Part shown: positions 19,077 through 30,158 of the stretch, in pieces
How the letters are laid out: each line of letters opens with the position of its first letter
How positions within the stretch are numbered: the first letter of the stretch is position 1
Assembly: GCA_027019405.1 (NCBI GenBank)
Contig: JALUWO010000206.1
Coordinates: 136,734 to 200,733, forward strand
Origin: Candidatus Altimarinota bacterium
Lineage (GTDB): Bacteria; Patescibacteriota; Gracilibacteria; BD1-5; UBA6164
Direction: 5' to 3'
Length of the DNA stretch: 64,000 nucleotides
Translations under genes and position numbers: made by a program
The notes under the pieces: generated by a model
Seen by the model: the letters and a program-made list of their open reading frames with translations, nothing else
What the model was told of the DNA's origin: nothing
The model's database searches: none

Positions 19077-20249
19077 ATGCAAAAAATTTTAAATAAAAAT
19101 ATTATATTATTTTATTTAATAGAATTTTTAGGTGCTTGTATTTTTACTACAGCAATTTGGACTTTTTTCTTTACTTGATATTTAAATTTTTCTTTTCATA
19201 CAGCTTTATTTATAACTTTATTATCTTGAATAGTAAGTTTTATTTTTGAAATTCCTTCATGAGCTTGGGCTGATAAATTTGGAAGAAAAAAGTTATATTT
19301 AGTTTGAATTTTACTTATAATTTTATCTTTTAGTTTTTGGTTATTTTCAAAAAAATTATATTTATTTATAATTTCAGCAATTTTTAATTGAATTTGATTT
19401 GCTATTACCTCTTGAAATTTAGAAGCTTTAATTCATGATTCTTTAGAAGAAACTAATCAAGAAAAAAAAATTAAAAATATTCAAGCAAATGCTTATATTT
19501 CACTTTTTATTTGAAGAAGTTTAGCTGCATTATTGTCTTGATATTTATTTGTAATAAGTCCATTATTACCAATTTATGCTACAATTTGAGCTTATATATT
19601 AATTTTTATTTTTGTTTTATTTATTTCTGATAAATGACAAAAATTAGAAAAATATAATGATACCAAAACACATATAAAAAATTGATTTAATTATTTGTTT
19701 AAAGATCAATTTTTATTGTATTTTATAATAATTTTGACTTTAGTTTCTGCTATTTGAAATATTTTTTGGTTTACTTATCAACCATATTTTAAAGAAATTT
19801 GAGTTAGTATAACTAATATTTGAATTTTATTTGCTATTACTTGAATTTTTTCTGCTATTTGAGCTCATTTTATAAAAGGGTTACAAAATAAATTTAATGA
19901 AAAACAAATTTTGTATTTGATAATATTTTGATTATTTATTTCTGCTATTTGTTTTTATTTTTTTAATATTTATTTTGCAATTTTAGGACTTGTAATAATT
20001 TCACTTATTTTTTGAACAATTATGAGTTTTTGAAATAATGTATTAATACAAAAATCTCCAAAAAAATATAAATCAACTATTTTATCTATTTTTTCATTTT
20101 TTATAACAATTTGATATGCAAGCTTTTCTCTTATTTCTTGATTTATTGTAGATTATTTTTCTTTAAAAGTATTGTATTTTTGAGTTTTAATATTAGTATT
20201 ATTTTTAATTGTATTTAGTCTTTGGAAATTGAGAAAGTTTAAAATTTAA
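19077..20249 (+). CDS. MFS transporter, 390 aa (second copy)
   Basis: Twelve-helix major facilitator protein. EIPSGAWADKFGRKKLYLVG is a textbook motif A with D and RKK. DSLEETNQEKKIKNIQANAY lies in the loop after helix 4. A charged central loop (KGQKLEKYNDTKTHIKNG) divides the halves. Same general type as the carrier at 11292 but a different sequence. The start lies 17 bp after the GNAT gene's final TAA; the CYTH gene follows 12 bp after the stop. Confidence 0.9.
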
Positions 20250-20260
20250 CTAAAAAACAT

Positions 20261-20842
20261 ATGAAAACAGAATTTGAAATAGTTTTTACTGATATAAATA
20301 AAGATGAAATTATAGAAAAAATAAAGTCTTTATGATGAGTGCAAACAAAGAAAAATACTCTTATGAAAAGAGTGATTTTTAAACATCCTTGAGATTCAAA
20401 ATGTTCTTATTTAAGGGTAAGAGATGAATGAGATAAAATTACTTGTACTTACAAAAAACAAAAACCTTGAAAACTTGATATTTATTCTATACAAGAACTT
20501 GAGACTATAGTATGAGATTTTGATATAATGGTAAATATTTTTAGAGAATTAGGATTAAAGCAAAAGTCTTATCAAGAAACTTATAGAGAAGTTTGGGAAA
20601 TAAATGAGGAAGTAGAAATTATGATTGATTTGTGGCCAGGATTAAAACCTTATATTGAATTAGAAGCAGAAAATGAAGAGCTTGTAAAAAAATATTCTGA
20701 AAAATTATGATTTAATTATAATTCATGACTTTTTGGAACAGTTTTTCAAGTTTATGAAAAAGAATTATGATTTGATTATGATTTTATAAATTGATTAAAA
20801 GAAATTACTTTTGAAAATCCACCAAAAAAAAGAAATAATTAA
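20261..20842 (+). CDS. CYTH-domain protein (class IV adenylate cyclase-like), 193 aa
   Basis: CYTH superfamily tunnel-fold protein, acting on triphosphates or polyphosphate, or as a class IV adenylate cyclase. It begins MKTEFEIVF, the ExExx start of the family. CSYLRVRDEGDKITCTYKKQ matches the alternating basic strands that line the tunnel. EVEIMIDLWPGLKPYIELEA has the conserved D-x-W/E ending in acidic metal ligands, and the tail has GFNYNSGLFGTVFQVY. The reaction cannot be chosen from sequence. Ends next to the convergent DAHP synthase gene. Confidence 0.85.
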
Positions 20843-20845
20843 AAA

Positions 20846-21904
20846 TTAACTATTTCTTTTTTGAGTTGCTTTATCTAATATTTCAAGTATTTCTTCAGTT
20901 TGATCAATATTTATACAAGCATCTGTAATACTTACTCAACAATCTAAATTTTGTTTATTATCAGTTAAAGGATTAAATTTTTGATTACCTTCTTTTAAAT
21001 TACTTTCAAGCATTACTCACACAATTATTTTATTTCAAGATTCTAATTGTTTTGATATATCTTCACAAACTAATTTTTGTTTTGTATGGTCTTTATTACT
21101 ATTAGCATGAGAGGCATCTATAATTATTCAAGTATTTATTCAGGCATTTTTTAATACTTCATTTGCTTGTTTTATATTATCAGCTGAATAATTTGGTCCA
21201 GATTTTCCTCATCTTAAAATTAAGTGTGAATCAGGATTTCATTTTGATTTTATTATTCTGATATTTCAATCATTATTAATTCATAAAAAACTATGAGAAT
21301 TATTTGATGATATAATTGCATCTCTTGCTATATTTATATCTCAAGAAGTAGCATTTTTAAATCATATTGGCATACTTAAGCCAGAAGCCATATGTCTATG
21401 AGTTTGACTTTCTGTTGTTCTTGCTCAAATTGCTCACCAAGATACTAAATCTGCTATATATTGGGTAGTTATTGGTTCTAAAAATTCAGTTGCTGTGGCA
21501 AGTCAAAGTTTATTTACTTTAAGTAAAAAATTTCTAGCTTTTTCTAGTCATAAATTTATATTAAAACTTCAATTTAGATTTGGATCACTTATTAATCACT
21601 CCCATCAGATAGTTGTTCTAGGTTTTTCAAAATAAGTTCTCATGACTAAATATAAATTTGGAAATTTTTCTTTTAATTGTACTAACTTTTGAGCATATTC
21701 TAGTCATTCTTTAGTATTATGAATTGAACAAGGTCATGCTATAACTAATAATCTATCATCATTTAATCATATTATATCAGATATAGTTTTTCTAGAATCT
21801 TCTATATGTTTTAATACTTCTTTAGAATTATATTTTTCTTTTAATTTTTTAGGAATTATCATAGGTTCTTCTTTTAATATTTTTAAATTATCAGTAGTAT
21901 TCAT
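20846..21904 (-). CDS. aroG: 3-deoxy-7-phosphoheptulonate (DAHP) synthase, AroG type
   Basis: Condenses phosphoenolpyruvate and erythrose-4-phosphate, the entry step of the shikimate pathway. 352 aa, as in class I-alpha enzymes. LVIAGPCSIHNTKEGLEYA and LVMRTYFEKPRTTIGWEG are the PEP-binding motifs. ISWGAIGARTTESQTHR (here LVSWGAIGARTTESQTHR) and HLILRGGKSGPNY are substrate-binding loops, and IIIDASHANSNKDHTKQ is the metal loop. The N-terminal extension resembles feedback-regulated AroG. It is orphaned here: no other shikimate gene is present apart from the prephenate dehydrogenase-like gene. Confidence 0.93.
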
Positions 21905-21920
21905 GTTTATTTTTAATTAA

Positions 21921-21951
21921 AATTAATATTTATTAAAAATAAATATTAATT
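21921..21951 (-). promoter_or_regulatory. Perfect 14-bp inverted repeat in the aroG 5' region
   Basis: AATTAATATTTATT / AATAAATATTAATT with a 3-nt A loop, 17 bp ahead of the aroG start codon and without a T run. TTGACT (21963-21958, minus strand) lies just upstream as a possible -35. Could be an operator or an mRNA-stabilising or initiation-limiting hairpin. Confidence 0.45.
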
Positions 21952-22038
21952 ACAAAAAGTCAAATACTTTTTACTTGATTAAAATATAAAAAAATATAAA
22001 CTATAAAAAATTAATAAATTATATTTAAATATAGATTT

Positions 22039-22116
22039 ATGCAAAATATTATTTTAAATACTTGGAGCAAAAGCCAAATCTGAAATGACAGATTTTGGTG
22101 TTTTTGGTATATTTAA
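22039..22116 (+). CDS. Putative Trp leader peptide, 25 aa
   Basis: Short ORF MQNIILNTWSKSQIGNDRFW followed by CFWYI. Three Trp codons (TGG) at residues 9, 20 and 23 lie among other aromatics. A hairpin (AGTAAT..ATTACT) and then a terminator with a T7 run follow. Next in line are an unknown gene, a LysA-like gene and tryptophanyl-tRNA synthetase. The layout is that of trp-type attenuation, here with trpS as the likely beneficiary. No Shine-Dalgarno stands out. Confidence 0.5.
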
Positions 22117-22134
22117 GTAATCAAAAAATCAAAA

Positions 22135-22191
22135 TAGTAATTATTATTACTTTAAAGCTGTTATTTCAAAATAGAAATAGCAGTTTTTTTA
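22135..22191 (+). terminator. Attenuator: hairpin plus intrinsic terminator after the Trp leader
   Basis: First stem AGTAAT-TATT-ATTACT (22135-22150). Second stem CTGTTATTTC / GAAATAGCAG (one G-T pair, 22158-22183), followed by TTTTTTT. Confidence 0.7.
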
Positions 22192-22221
22192 TAAAAAATT
22201 TAATTAAATAATAAAAAAAAT

Positions 22222-22611
22222 ATGAAACAGGTTAAAAATAAAACTAATTCTAAATTAGAAAAAAATGAAATACAAAAAATATTTTGAGATAAAAGTATTA
22301 ATATGTTAATTGAAGATATGAAAAATAGAATTACATGATTAATTTGATTAGAAAATTTTGAATATGAAAACTTGATAAACTTTAAAAGAAAAGTTTTAGA
22401 AAAATATGATTTTAAAAAATGATATGAATTTAATAAATTTTTAACAGAATATCAAAAACAACTTTTAGAAAAATATAAAGAAGAATTATATGAATCATCT
22501 ATTTATGGTAGTCCTTTAGAAGAAACTGAAGATGAAAGAATAAAATTAAAAATAGGAGAAGAATTATATTTTATAGAAAAAAATATAGAAAAAATTTTAA
22601 AAAAATTATAG
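22222..22611 (+). CDS. Hypothetical helical protein, 129 aa
   Basis: I do not recognise it. Strongly charged and helical: MKQVKNKTNSKLEKNEIQKI, then LIGLENFEYENLINFKRK (Gly as TGA) and KFLTEYQKQLLEKYKEEL. The end is acidic then basic (EDERIKLKIGEELYFIEK). No membrane segment. First gene after the Trp-leader terminator and 64 bp before the decarboxylase gene. Its position suggests expression that depends on Trp-tRNA charging. Confidence 0.7.
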
Positions 22612-22675
22612 TTAAAAAAATTGATAACTTTTAAAAAAATAATAAACTAAACTTAATTAAATTTAATAAAAACAT

Positions 22676-23953
22676 ATGCAAGAAAAATACAATTTACTAT
22701 ATACAAAAGAAGAAATTCAAGCTTTAGATAGAAAATTTGGAACACCTTTTTTGATTTTTGATGAAAAAGCTTTGAGAGAGAAGGTTAGAGCTGTAAATAA
22801 AGCTTTTTCTTGGTGTCCTGATTTTAAAAACTATTATGCTGTAAAAGCTCATCCAAATCCATATATTTTAGAAATTTTAAAACAAGAATGATGTGGTATG
22901 GATTGTAGTTCACTTGGGGAATTATATCTAAGTGAAGCAATTTGAAATACTTGAACAGATATTATGTTTACTTCAAATAATACACCAATTGAGGAATACA
23001 AAAAGGCTAAGCAGCTTGATGCAATAATAAATTTTGATGATATAAGTCATATTGATTATTATAAAGATAATGTATGAGAATTTCCAAGTGTTGTTTGTTG
23101 TAGATATAATCCTTGAGATGAAAAAACTTGATGAAATGATATTATTTGAATACCTTCAGAAGCTAAATATTGAATGACAAAAATTCAAATTTTTGAAGCT
23201 TATAAAAAATTTAAAGATTATGGTTTAACTAGATTTGGTCTTCATACTATGGTTATGTCAAATGATTTAAATCCAGATTCTTTAGTGGAAACTGCTAGAT
23301 TACTTTTGGAATTAGTAGTTGAAATAGAACAAAAATTAAATATAGAATTTGAATTTATAAATCTTTGAGGAGGTGTGTGAATCCCTTATCATCCAGATGA
23401 TAAAGCTGTTGATTTAGAGTATGTTGCTTCTGAAATTAAAAAAGTTTATGATGAACTTATAGATAATTCTTCAAGAAAAAATCCATTAAATATTGTAATG
23501 GAACAATGAAGAAATATTACTTGACCTTATGCCCAACTTGTATCAAAAGTAAGACATAAAAAAGAAACATATAAAAATTATGTTTGACTTGATTCTTCTA
23601 TGAGTGATTTTATGAGACCTTGAGTTTATGGCTCATATCATCATATAACAGTTTTAGGAAAAGAAAACTCTCCTCAAACTCATACTTATGATATTACAGG
23701 TTCACTTTGTGAAAATAATGATAAATTTGCAATTGATAGAAAATTACCAGAAATAGAAATATGAGATTATATAGTTTTACATGATGCTTGAGCCCATTGA
23801 AATGCAATGTGATTTAATTATAATGCAAAACTAAAGTGTAAAGAACTTTTATTGAAAGAAAATGGGGAAGTAAAACTTATAAAAAGAGCAGAAACTCTAA
23901 AAGATTATTTTTCTACAACTGATTATAAAAATTTAAATGATTTAATTAAATAA
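22676..23953 (+). CDS. lysA: Diaminopimelate decarboxylase-like PLP enzyme (LysA family)
   Basis: Group IV PLP decarboxylase. FKNYYAVKAHPNPYILEIL holds the PLP-binding Lys in the YAVKA motif. GCGMDCSSLGELYLS is the classical C-S-G/E-L stretch, INLGGGVGIPYHPDD the Gly-rich phosphate loop, and ITGSLCENNDKFAIDR and LHDAGAHGNAMGFNYN the C-terminal active-site Cys and the dimer Asp-Ala-Gly-Ala motif. 425 aa, normal for LysA. The most likely reaction is meso-diaminopimelate to lysine, but other diamino-acid substrates are possible. Separated from trpS by only two bases. Confidence 0.85.
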
Positions 23954-23955
23954 AA

Positions 23956-24927
23956 ATGAAAAAAATACTTACATGAATAAAACCAACTTGAGCTTGAATG
24001 CACCTATGAAACTATTTAGGTATGTTTAAACAACTTATAGAAAATTCTAGATGAAAAGATGCTTATTTGATGATAGCTGATTATCATTCTTTAACTTCTG
24101 TGCATGATAAAGAGACTTTGCAGTCTCATAAAAAAAGACTTTTGTGTGAGATGTTTGCTCTATTACCTGATGATTTAGAAATAACAGTTTTTGAGCAATC
24201 AAAAATTACTCATATAAATAATATTACTTGGATTTTATCAAGTGTGACTCCTTATTCTTTGATGCTTAGAGCTCATAGTTTTAAAGATAGCCAAAATAAA
24301 AATTCTGAAATAAATATGGCACTTTTTAATTATCCTATTTTGATGACTAGTGACATTATTACTTATGATATAGATTTAGTTCCAGTAGGGAAAGATCAAA
24401 AACAACATCTTGAATTTGCTAGAGATATAGCAGAAAATTTTAATAAAATTTATAAAACTGATTTATTTAAATTACCTGAACCTTATATATCAGAAGATGT
24501 TTGATTAATTCCATGAATTGATGGAAGAAAGATGAGTAAATCTTATGATAATCATATACCAGTTTTTGATAATGAGAAAGCTCTTAAAAAAAGAATAATG
24601 AAAATAGTTACTGGTAGTGAATGATTAGAAGAAGTAAAAGATCCAGAAAAATGTAATGTATTTGCTCTTATAAAATTCTTTGCTATAGAAGAAAAACAAA
24701 AAGAAATTGCAGAAAAATATAGAGCTTGAGGTTATGGTTATTGACATGCAAAACTAGAACTTTTAGATTTGATTTTAGATTATTTTAAGCAAGCTAGAGA
24801 AAAATATAATTATTATATGGAAAACTTTGAAGAACTTGAAAAAAAACTTGAAATTTGAAATAAGAAAGTCGATGAAACTGCTACAAAAAAATATGAAAAA
24901 ATGATGGAAGTTGTTTGATTAAAATAA
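23956..24927 (+). CDS. trpS: Tryptophanyl-tRNA synthetase
   Basis: Class I synthetase charging tRNA-Trp; 323 aa, normal. TGIKPTGAGMHLGNYLGM contains the HIGH-equivalent HLGN, DLVPVGKDQKQHLEFARD is family-specific, and GIDGRKMSKSYDN is the KMSKS loop. Most Gly are TGA. Last gene of the operon that begins with the Trp-rich leader peptide at 22039, so its transcription may respond to Trp supply. A terminator follows at once. Confidence 0.96.
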
Positions 24928-24958
24928 GTTAAATTTTTGAAATTTAACTTATTTTTTT
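24923..24958 (+). terminator. Terminator after trpS
   Basis: Stem AATAAGTTAAATTT / AAATTTAACTTATT with a 3-nt loop, then a T7 run; overlaps the stop. Confidence 0.85.
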
Positions 24959-25020
24959 AAAACTATTGCAAAAATATAAAAAAATATATACTTTATTTAT
25001 TATTAATTATATCATTAATT

Positions 25021-26280
25021 ATGTTAGACTTAAAAATTATAAGAGAACAACCAGATTTAGTAAAAGATGTTATAAAAAAGAGGAATTTAAAACTTGATTT
25101 AGATGAGTTTTTAAAAATAGATACTAAAAAAAGAGAACTTATAGTAAAATTGGATAATCTAAGAGAAACTAGAAATAAAGTAAGTAAACAAATTCCACAA
25201 TTATCAGCAGATGAAAAACCAGCAAAAATTGTAGAAATGAGAGCTTTATGAGATGACTTAAAAGTACTTGAAGAAGAATATAGAAAAATAGAAAAAACTT
25301 GGCAAGATTTATATTATCAAATTCCAAATTTACTTGATTCAACAGCTGCTATTTGAAATGATGATGAGGATAATATAGTAGAAGAAAAGTTCTTAGAACC
25401 TACAAAATTTGATTTCACTCCAAAACCTCATTATGAAATTGGTGAAGCAAAATGATGGATAGATACTGAAAAATGATCAAAAGTTTCAGGTGCTAGATTT
25501 TGGTATTTAAAAGGTGATATAGTTAGTTTACAATTTGCATTGATAAATTATGCAATGAGTAAATTGATTTCAAAATGATTTAATCCTATCCTACCTCCTG
25601 TTTTAGTTAGAGAAAAAGCTATGTATGGTACTTGATTTTTACCAGCAGGTGAAGATGGAAGTTATAGAGTAAATCCAGATGATGATGATTTATATCTAGT
25701 ATGAACTTCAGAAGTTCCTGTTACATCTTATCATGCAGATGAAACTCTTGATTTGGAAAAATGAGCAAAACAATATGTTGCTTATTCAAGTTGTTTTAGA
25801 AAAGAAGCTTGAAGTGCTTGAAAAGATATGAGATGAATACTTAGGGGGCATCAATTTGATAAAATAGAAATGGTAGTTTTCTGTAAACCAGAAGAATCAC
25901 AAGCTATGCATAATAAAATGATAGCTATAGAAGAAGAAATATGGCAAGGACTTTGAATTCCTTATCAAAAATTAAATGTTTGCTCAGGAGATTTATGAAA
26001 TCCAGCTATGAAAAAATATGATTTAGAAGCTTGGATGCCATGACAAGATAAATATAGAGAAGTAACAAGTTGTTCAAATGTTTGAGAATATCAATCAAGA
26101 AGATTAAATATAAAATATAAAGATGAAAATTGAAAAAAACAATATGTTCATACTTTAAATTGAACAATTATTGCAATGAGTAGATGTATGATAGCAATTA
26201 TTGAAAATTATCAAACTAGAGAAGGTGATGTAATTATCCCAGAAGTATTAAGACCTTTTATAGGAAAGGATAAGATTTAA
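25021..26280 (+). CDS. serS: Seryl-tRNA synthetase
   Basis: Class II synthetase for tRNA-Ser; 419 aa. It opens MLDLKIIREQPDLVKDVIK, followed by the long antiparallel coiled-coil tRNA arm (about residues 30-100). Motif 2 is FRKEAGSAGKDMRGILRGHQ, with QFDKIEMV after it. SCSNVGEYQSRRLNIKY and the motif 3 region LNGTIIAMSRCMIAIIENYQ complete the core. Closely follows the trpS terminator, so it has its own promoter in the 60-bp gap (TATACT-like element near 24992). Confidence 0.96.
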
Positions 26281-26312
26281 AAAAAGAGTTTTGTTAAAAA
26301 CTCTTTTTTTTG
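26281..26312 (+). terminator. Terminator after serS
   Basis: Stem AAAAAGAGTTTT / AAAACTCTTTTT with a GTTA loop, then more T. Confidence 0.85.
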
Positions 26313-26374
26313 TTTGATTTTTAGCTAAAAAGTATTATTCTATATTTAGATTTTAAAAGAATAATTATAGATAT

Positions 26375-26569
26375 ATGGATTTACTTAGTTTGTTATTAAT
26401 TGCTTGATTTTCTACAAATAATATAGATGTAGAAAACTCTTATCCAGAAAATATAGAATATTGTGCAAATATTATGTATAATCCATATATGCAAGATGAG
26501 TTTTTTAAAAATTGTAATGAAAAACAAGTTAATAGATATATAATGGATACTCAAAGAAATTGATACTAA
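26375..26569 (+). CDS. Small secreted or lipid-free protein, 64 aa
   Basis: Unrecognised. The N-terminus MDLLSLLLIAGFSTNNI is a short hydrophobic stretch that may be a weak signal or anchor. The rest is polar with two Cys (YCANIM, KNCNEK), which could form a disulfide outside the cell. Has TGA-coded Gly. Flanked by terminators on both sides, so it is a single-gene unit. Confidence 0.6.
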
Positions 26570-26604
26570 AAAAAGAAGCTTTTTATTTAAAAAACTTCTT
26601 TTTT
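26569..26604. terminator. Bidirectional terminator, 64-aa gene and pilin-like gene
   Basis: Stem AAAAAAGAAG / CTTCTTTTTT with an AT-rich loop between the converging genes. Confidence 0.7.
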
Positions 26605-28394
26605 TAATGAATTTCTATATAAGTATATCAATTATTGTATGATTTATCTTTCCATTTAAACCAATGTTTTTTAGCACATAATATATTACTTCAATTAATA
26701 TTTGTTAATTTTTTACAATATTTTTTATTATTCCATCAAAAGAAGCTATGAAAAAATCAATTTCATGTTTTGTTTCATCATCAACAAATTCATCAACATC
26801 AATTTCAAGTATATGGTCATGAAGTCAATTGTAATTTATGAGTTCATACTATAACAATACATCCAGGATTAAAACTTCAATTACAAGGAGTATGACTAGG
26901 AGTACTAGTTGGTGATGTAGCTTCTTTTGTATTATCTTCTTCACTATGAGGAGTAGTTTTATCTTCACTAGAATTATTTGATAATTGTACTGTATTTTCT
27001 ATTTCAGTATTTGTTGGAATTTCTTGTTTAACTTGATTATAAACTAGATTTGATATTTCTGCTTCTTTTGTACAAGATTGATTGTTTTTTGGAGTGATAG
27101 TTTTACAAAAATATATTTTACTATTTTGAGATATATTTCATATATTACAATCAATTCAACTAGTGTTTAAATTACAACTTTTAGGTGTATTATTTACATA
27201 TAATTCTCAACTATCAAATGAATTATTAAATTCTATAGTTTTTCAAGAAGGTCAGTTTTTTATAGATTTTATCTTTAAATTAAAATTAACTGGAAAAATA
27301 GATTCTAAAAATCAAGAAGTTATATTTATTGGAGTAGTTAATTTATTTCAATTTTTTACTGATATATTTTTAGCTGGTTCTCATGAATTTACTTCAAGAT
27401 TTTGTATTAATGTTCAATCTTTTTTAAATACATCAATTTTTCAGATATCAAGTTTTATATTAGTTTGTCAGTTTTTTATTTGTACAGCAAATATAGTTCA
27501 TCTTACTGCTGCTGTAGCATCTTGAGTTGATATCTCAAATTCAGAACCATTTTTATTTAATCTAGTTGCTTTTGTCCAGATTGTTCATTGTTCTAGAGTA
27601 AGTTTTACTTTTGTTATTAGATTGTATTGATTTTCTTTTGAAGAATAATCCATAGTATCTATTTTTAAACTAGAATTTTGTTTTAATTGGGATTTTGAAC
27701 CATCTGAAAAATATATAGTAGCTTCAGAATTATTTCCTGTTTTTATTATATCTCAATTATTTAGTGTTTTGTAAATTATATTTGTATTTATAGTTTTTCA
27801 GTTTTGAGTTGTTATAGTTACAGTTCATGTATAAGTTGCTATTTTTGCTATTAAAACTCTTTGTTCAGGATTGTAAGGAAAGTGATTTGTAGAATCATTA
27901 TATAAAAATGTAGGTCAATTATATTCTCTTATAAGTCATACCATTTTATCTTGGGTATAATTACCTTTTACATTTGTTTTATATTCTCAAGAATCTGAAG
28001 TTATTCAAGCTATTTGAAAATACTGATTATCAATAGTTTTTCAGTATGCATAAAATTGATTTGTTCTAGGATCAAGAGGTAAGTAGTTTAAATATTTTTT
28101 AGGAATTATGTTATCTGTAACAAAACCATGTACTCAGTAAGCTCAATCTTGATCATGAGAGTATGAACTATCTTCTTTATAATAATTTATGTTTCATCCT
28201 GGATTTGGAAGAGTAGAGTTTTCTTGTTTATAAGATAAAAAAGAATTATTCAAACTAGCTAAGTCAGATTGAACTTTTGTATTAAACTTATTATCATCAT
28301 AACTTGTTTTATAAGCTAATCATATAGTAGCTAGTAAAACAATTATAGAAATACTTATTATTATTTCTACAAAGGATATTGCTTTTTTGTTCAT
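26604..28394 (-). CDS. Pilin-like N-terminus plus FecR-domain surface protein, 596 aa
   Basis: The N-terminus MNKKAISFVEIIISISIIVLL is a class III (type IV pilin) signal: short basic leader, cleavage before Phe, Glu at +5 and a hydrophobic helix. It has Ser rather than the usual Gly at -1. Residues about 60-170 resemble pseudopilins (LDPRTNQFYAYGKTIDNQYF). FEISTQDATAAVRGTIFAVQ is a FecR domain signature. The C-terminus is Gly/Cys/Asn rich (GPYTGNGCGGICGGGNKTG; most Gly as TGA) and not assigned. Predicted cell-surface protein assembled or anchored by a pilus-type system. Paralogous to 30671-32812. Confidence 0.8.
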
Positions 28395-28475
28395 AAAAAA
28401 TTAACTTATTTATATAAATATACTTTATATAATAATAATTATTTATATAATAAAAAAATATTTATAACTTTTTAC

Positions 28476-28503
28476 TTGACAAAAATATTTTTTATCTTAT
28501 TCT
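28476..28503 (+). promoter_or_regulatory. Promoter for the secreted beta-rich protein
   Basis: TTGACA (28476-28481) and TATTCT (28498-28503), spacer 16 bp, 33 bp upstream of the ATG at 28537. Confidence 0.6.
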
Positions 28504-28536
28504 AAGATAGTTTTATATATTAAATATACTATAATT

Positions 28537-30126
28537 ATGATTAATAAAATTGATTTACAACAAAATAATTTTGAATCACAAGAAGATATTGATTCATTAA
28601 AAAAATTAAGAAATCTTTTTGTTTGAGCTGTTTTTTGTGCTTTACAAGCTCAAGCAGGAACAAATCAAGATCTTGAAAAGTCTTTTAAAACAAATTCTTT
28701 TTCTTCAAATAAAACTATAGAAAAGAAATCAGATGAAAATAGTTCAATAGATTTACCATCATCAAACTATTCTGATTTTATCAATGTTTATTGAGTAGGA
28801 CAAAAAGTATGAGGAAATAGTTATAACTGAGCTTGAATAAAAATTCATGATGAACATATTGAAGTAGTATGAGAAAAATGAAAAGATTATACAAAGCTTT
28901 GAGCTATTTGAAAAATAGATTTTTGAGATACATGAGCTTATACAAAATTGTGAGCTTCTTATTTAAAATTTGATAATTATAAAGTAGGACAATATACTAT
29001 TGATCCAAGACAAACAACTTATGCATGAGCTTTATGATATGGAAATGAAAGTTTAAATGTAGAATGAGGATATATGTATCATGATTTAACTTGAGCTAAA
29101 TGAGCAGATTCTATTTCAAATACTAAATATTTAGAATTAATTGCTAGAACAAAAACTCAAGTATGACAATTTGATTTATCTGGAACTATAAAAAATCAAG
29201 AAGCTTATAATAAATCAAAAACATATTTTGATGCTTCAGGAGCTTATTATCCTACAGAAGATATTCAATTAAAAACTACATATGATAATAGTAGACCATA
29301 TATAAAAGATGATTATAAAATAAAAGCTTGAATCAAATATACTTTTTGATGAGATGAAGAATGAAGTTTTTCCCCATTTATATGAGCAGAATATGCTACA
29401 GCTGATAATATAAAAGTTGAAGCTAGTTATGAAGATTCAATTGCAAATAGACCTCTTTCTTGGAAAGATGAATTTGAATCAAATGTTTTTACAAATAATA
29501 TAGTTGCACAAAAAGTAGCTCCTAAAGAATTTAGAAAAAAAGTAATAGATAGTTTTAATCAAGCACCAAGTATATCAATAAGTTCAAGTGCAAGTACAGT
29601 AAATGAATGAACAGCATTTACTTTAACAGCTAATGCAAGTGATCCAGATGGGACAATAAGTTCAATAAAATGGTATGATGCAAATGGAAATCAAGTATGA
29701 AGTGGAACAAGTGTAAGTATAACAGAGAATACAGCATGAACATATAGTTTTTATGCAATAGCAACAGATAATTTATGAGCAACAAAACAATCAAGTAATG
29801 TAAGCATTACAGTAAATAGTGTTAATACTTCTTGACCAAGTATCACTGCTCCAAGTTCAGTTACAGCAGCAACTTCTGTTGATGTAACTATATGAGGATT
29901 ACAAGCATCAGATCCTGATTGAATAGGTTCTTATACTATTACAAGTGCATTATTTTGAACACTAGTAAGTTGAAATTGAAATCTTCCATCAAGTGTTACT
30001 ATAACATCTTCTCAAAATGCTTGACATTATGGAGATACAGATACCATAACTATAAATGTAACTGATGCTCACTCTTCTAATCCAAAAACTTCAACTAAAA
30101 CAATAACAGTTAATTATTATAACTAA
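28537..30126 (+). CDS. Secreted beta-rich surface protein with barrel-like and Ig-like parts, 529 aa
   Basis: After a polar stretch of about 28 residues comes KLRNLFVGAVFCALQAQA, a signal-peptide-like segment with an AQA cleavage site; a start nearer to it is possible. Residues about 75-300 alternate short amphipathic strands with Gly and aromatics (LGAIGKIDFGDTGAYTKLGA, VGQFDLSGTIKNQEAY, YTFGGDEEGSFSPFIGAEYA), like an outer-membrane barrel. From about 345 on there are two Ig/PKD-like repeats: TANASDPDGTISSIKWYDAN and GLQASDPDGIGSYTIT. Many Gly are TGA. Function probably adhesion or a surface layer. Barrel assignment is inference. Confidence 0.7.
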
Positions 30127-30130
30127 AACA

Positions 30131-30158
30131 AAAACCAAAGTATTTACTTTGGTTTTTA
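30131..30158. terminator. Bidirectional terminator between the beta-rich gene and fic
   Basis: Stem AAAACCAAAG / CTTTGGTTTT, loop TATTTA. Confidence 0.8.

Noticed and set aside
24067..24504. Separate 145-aa gene inside trpS
   Set aside because: It is an internal part of TrpRS bounded by TGA codons that are Gly.
27163..27525. 120-codon plus-strand ORF
   Set aside because: Antisense to the FecR part of the pilin-like gene, with no motif of its own.
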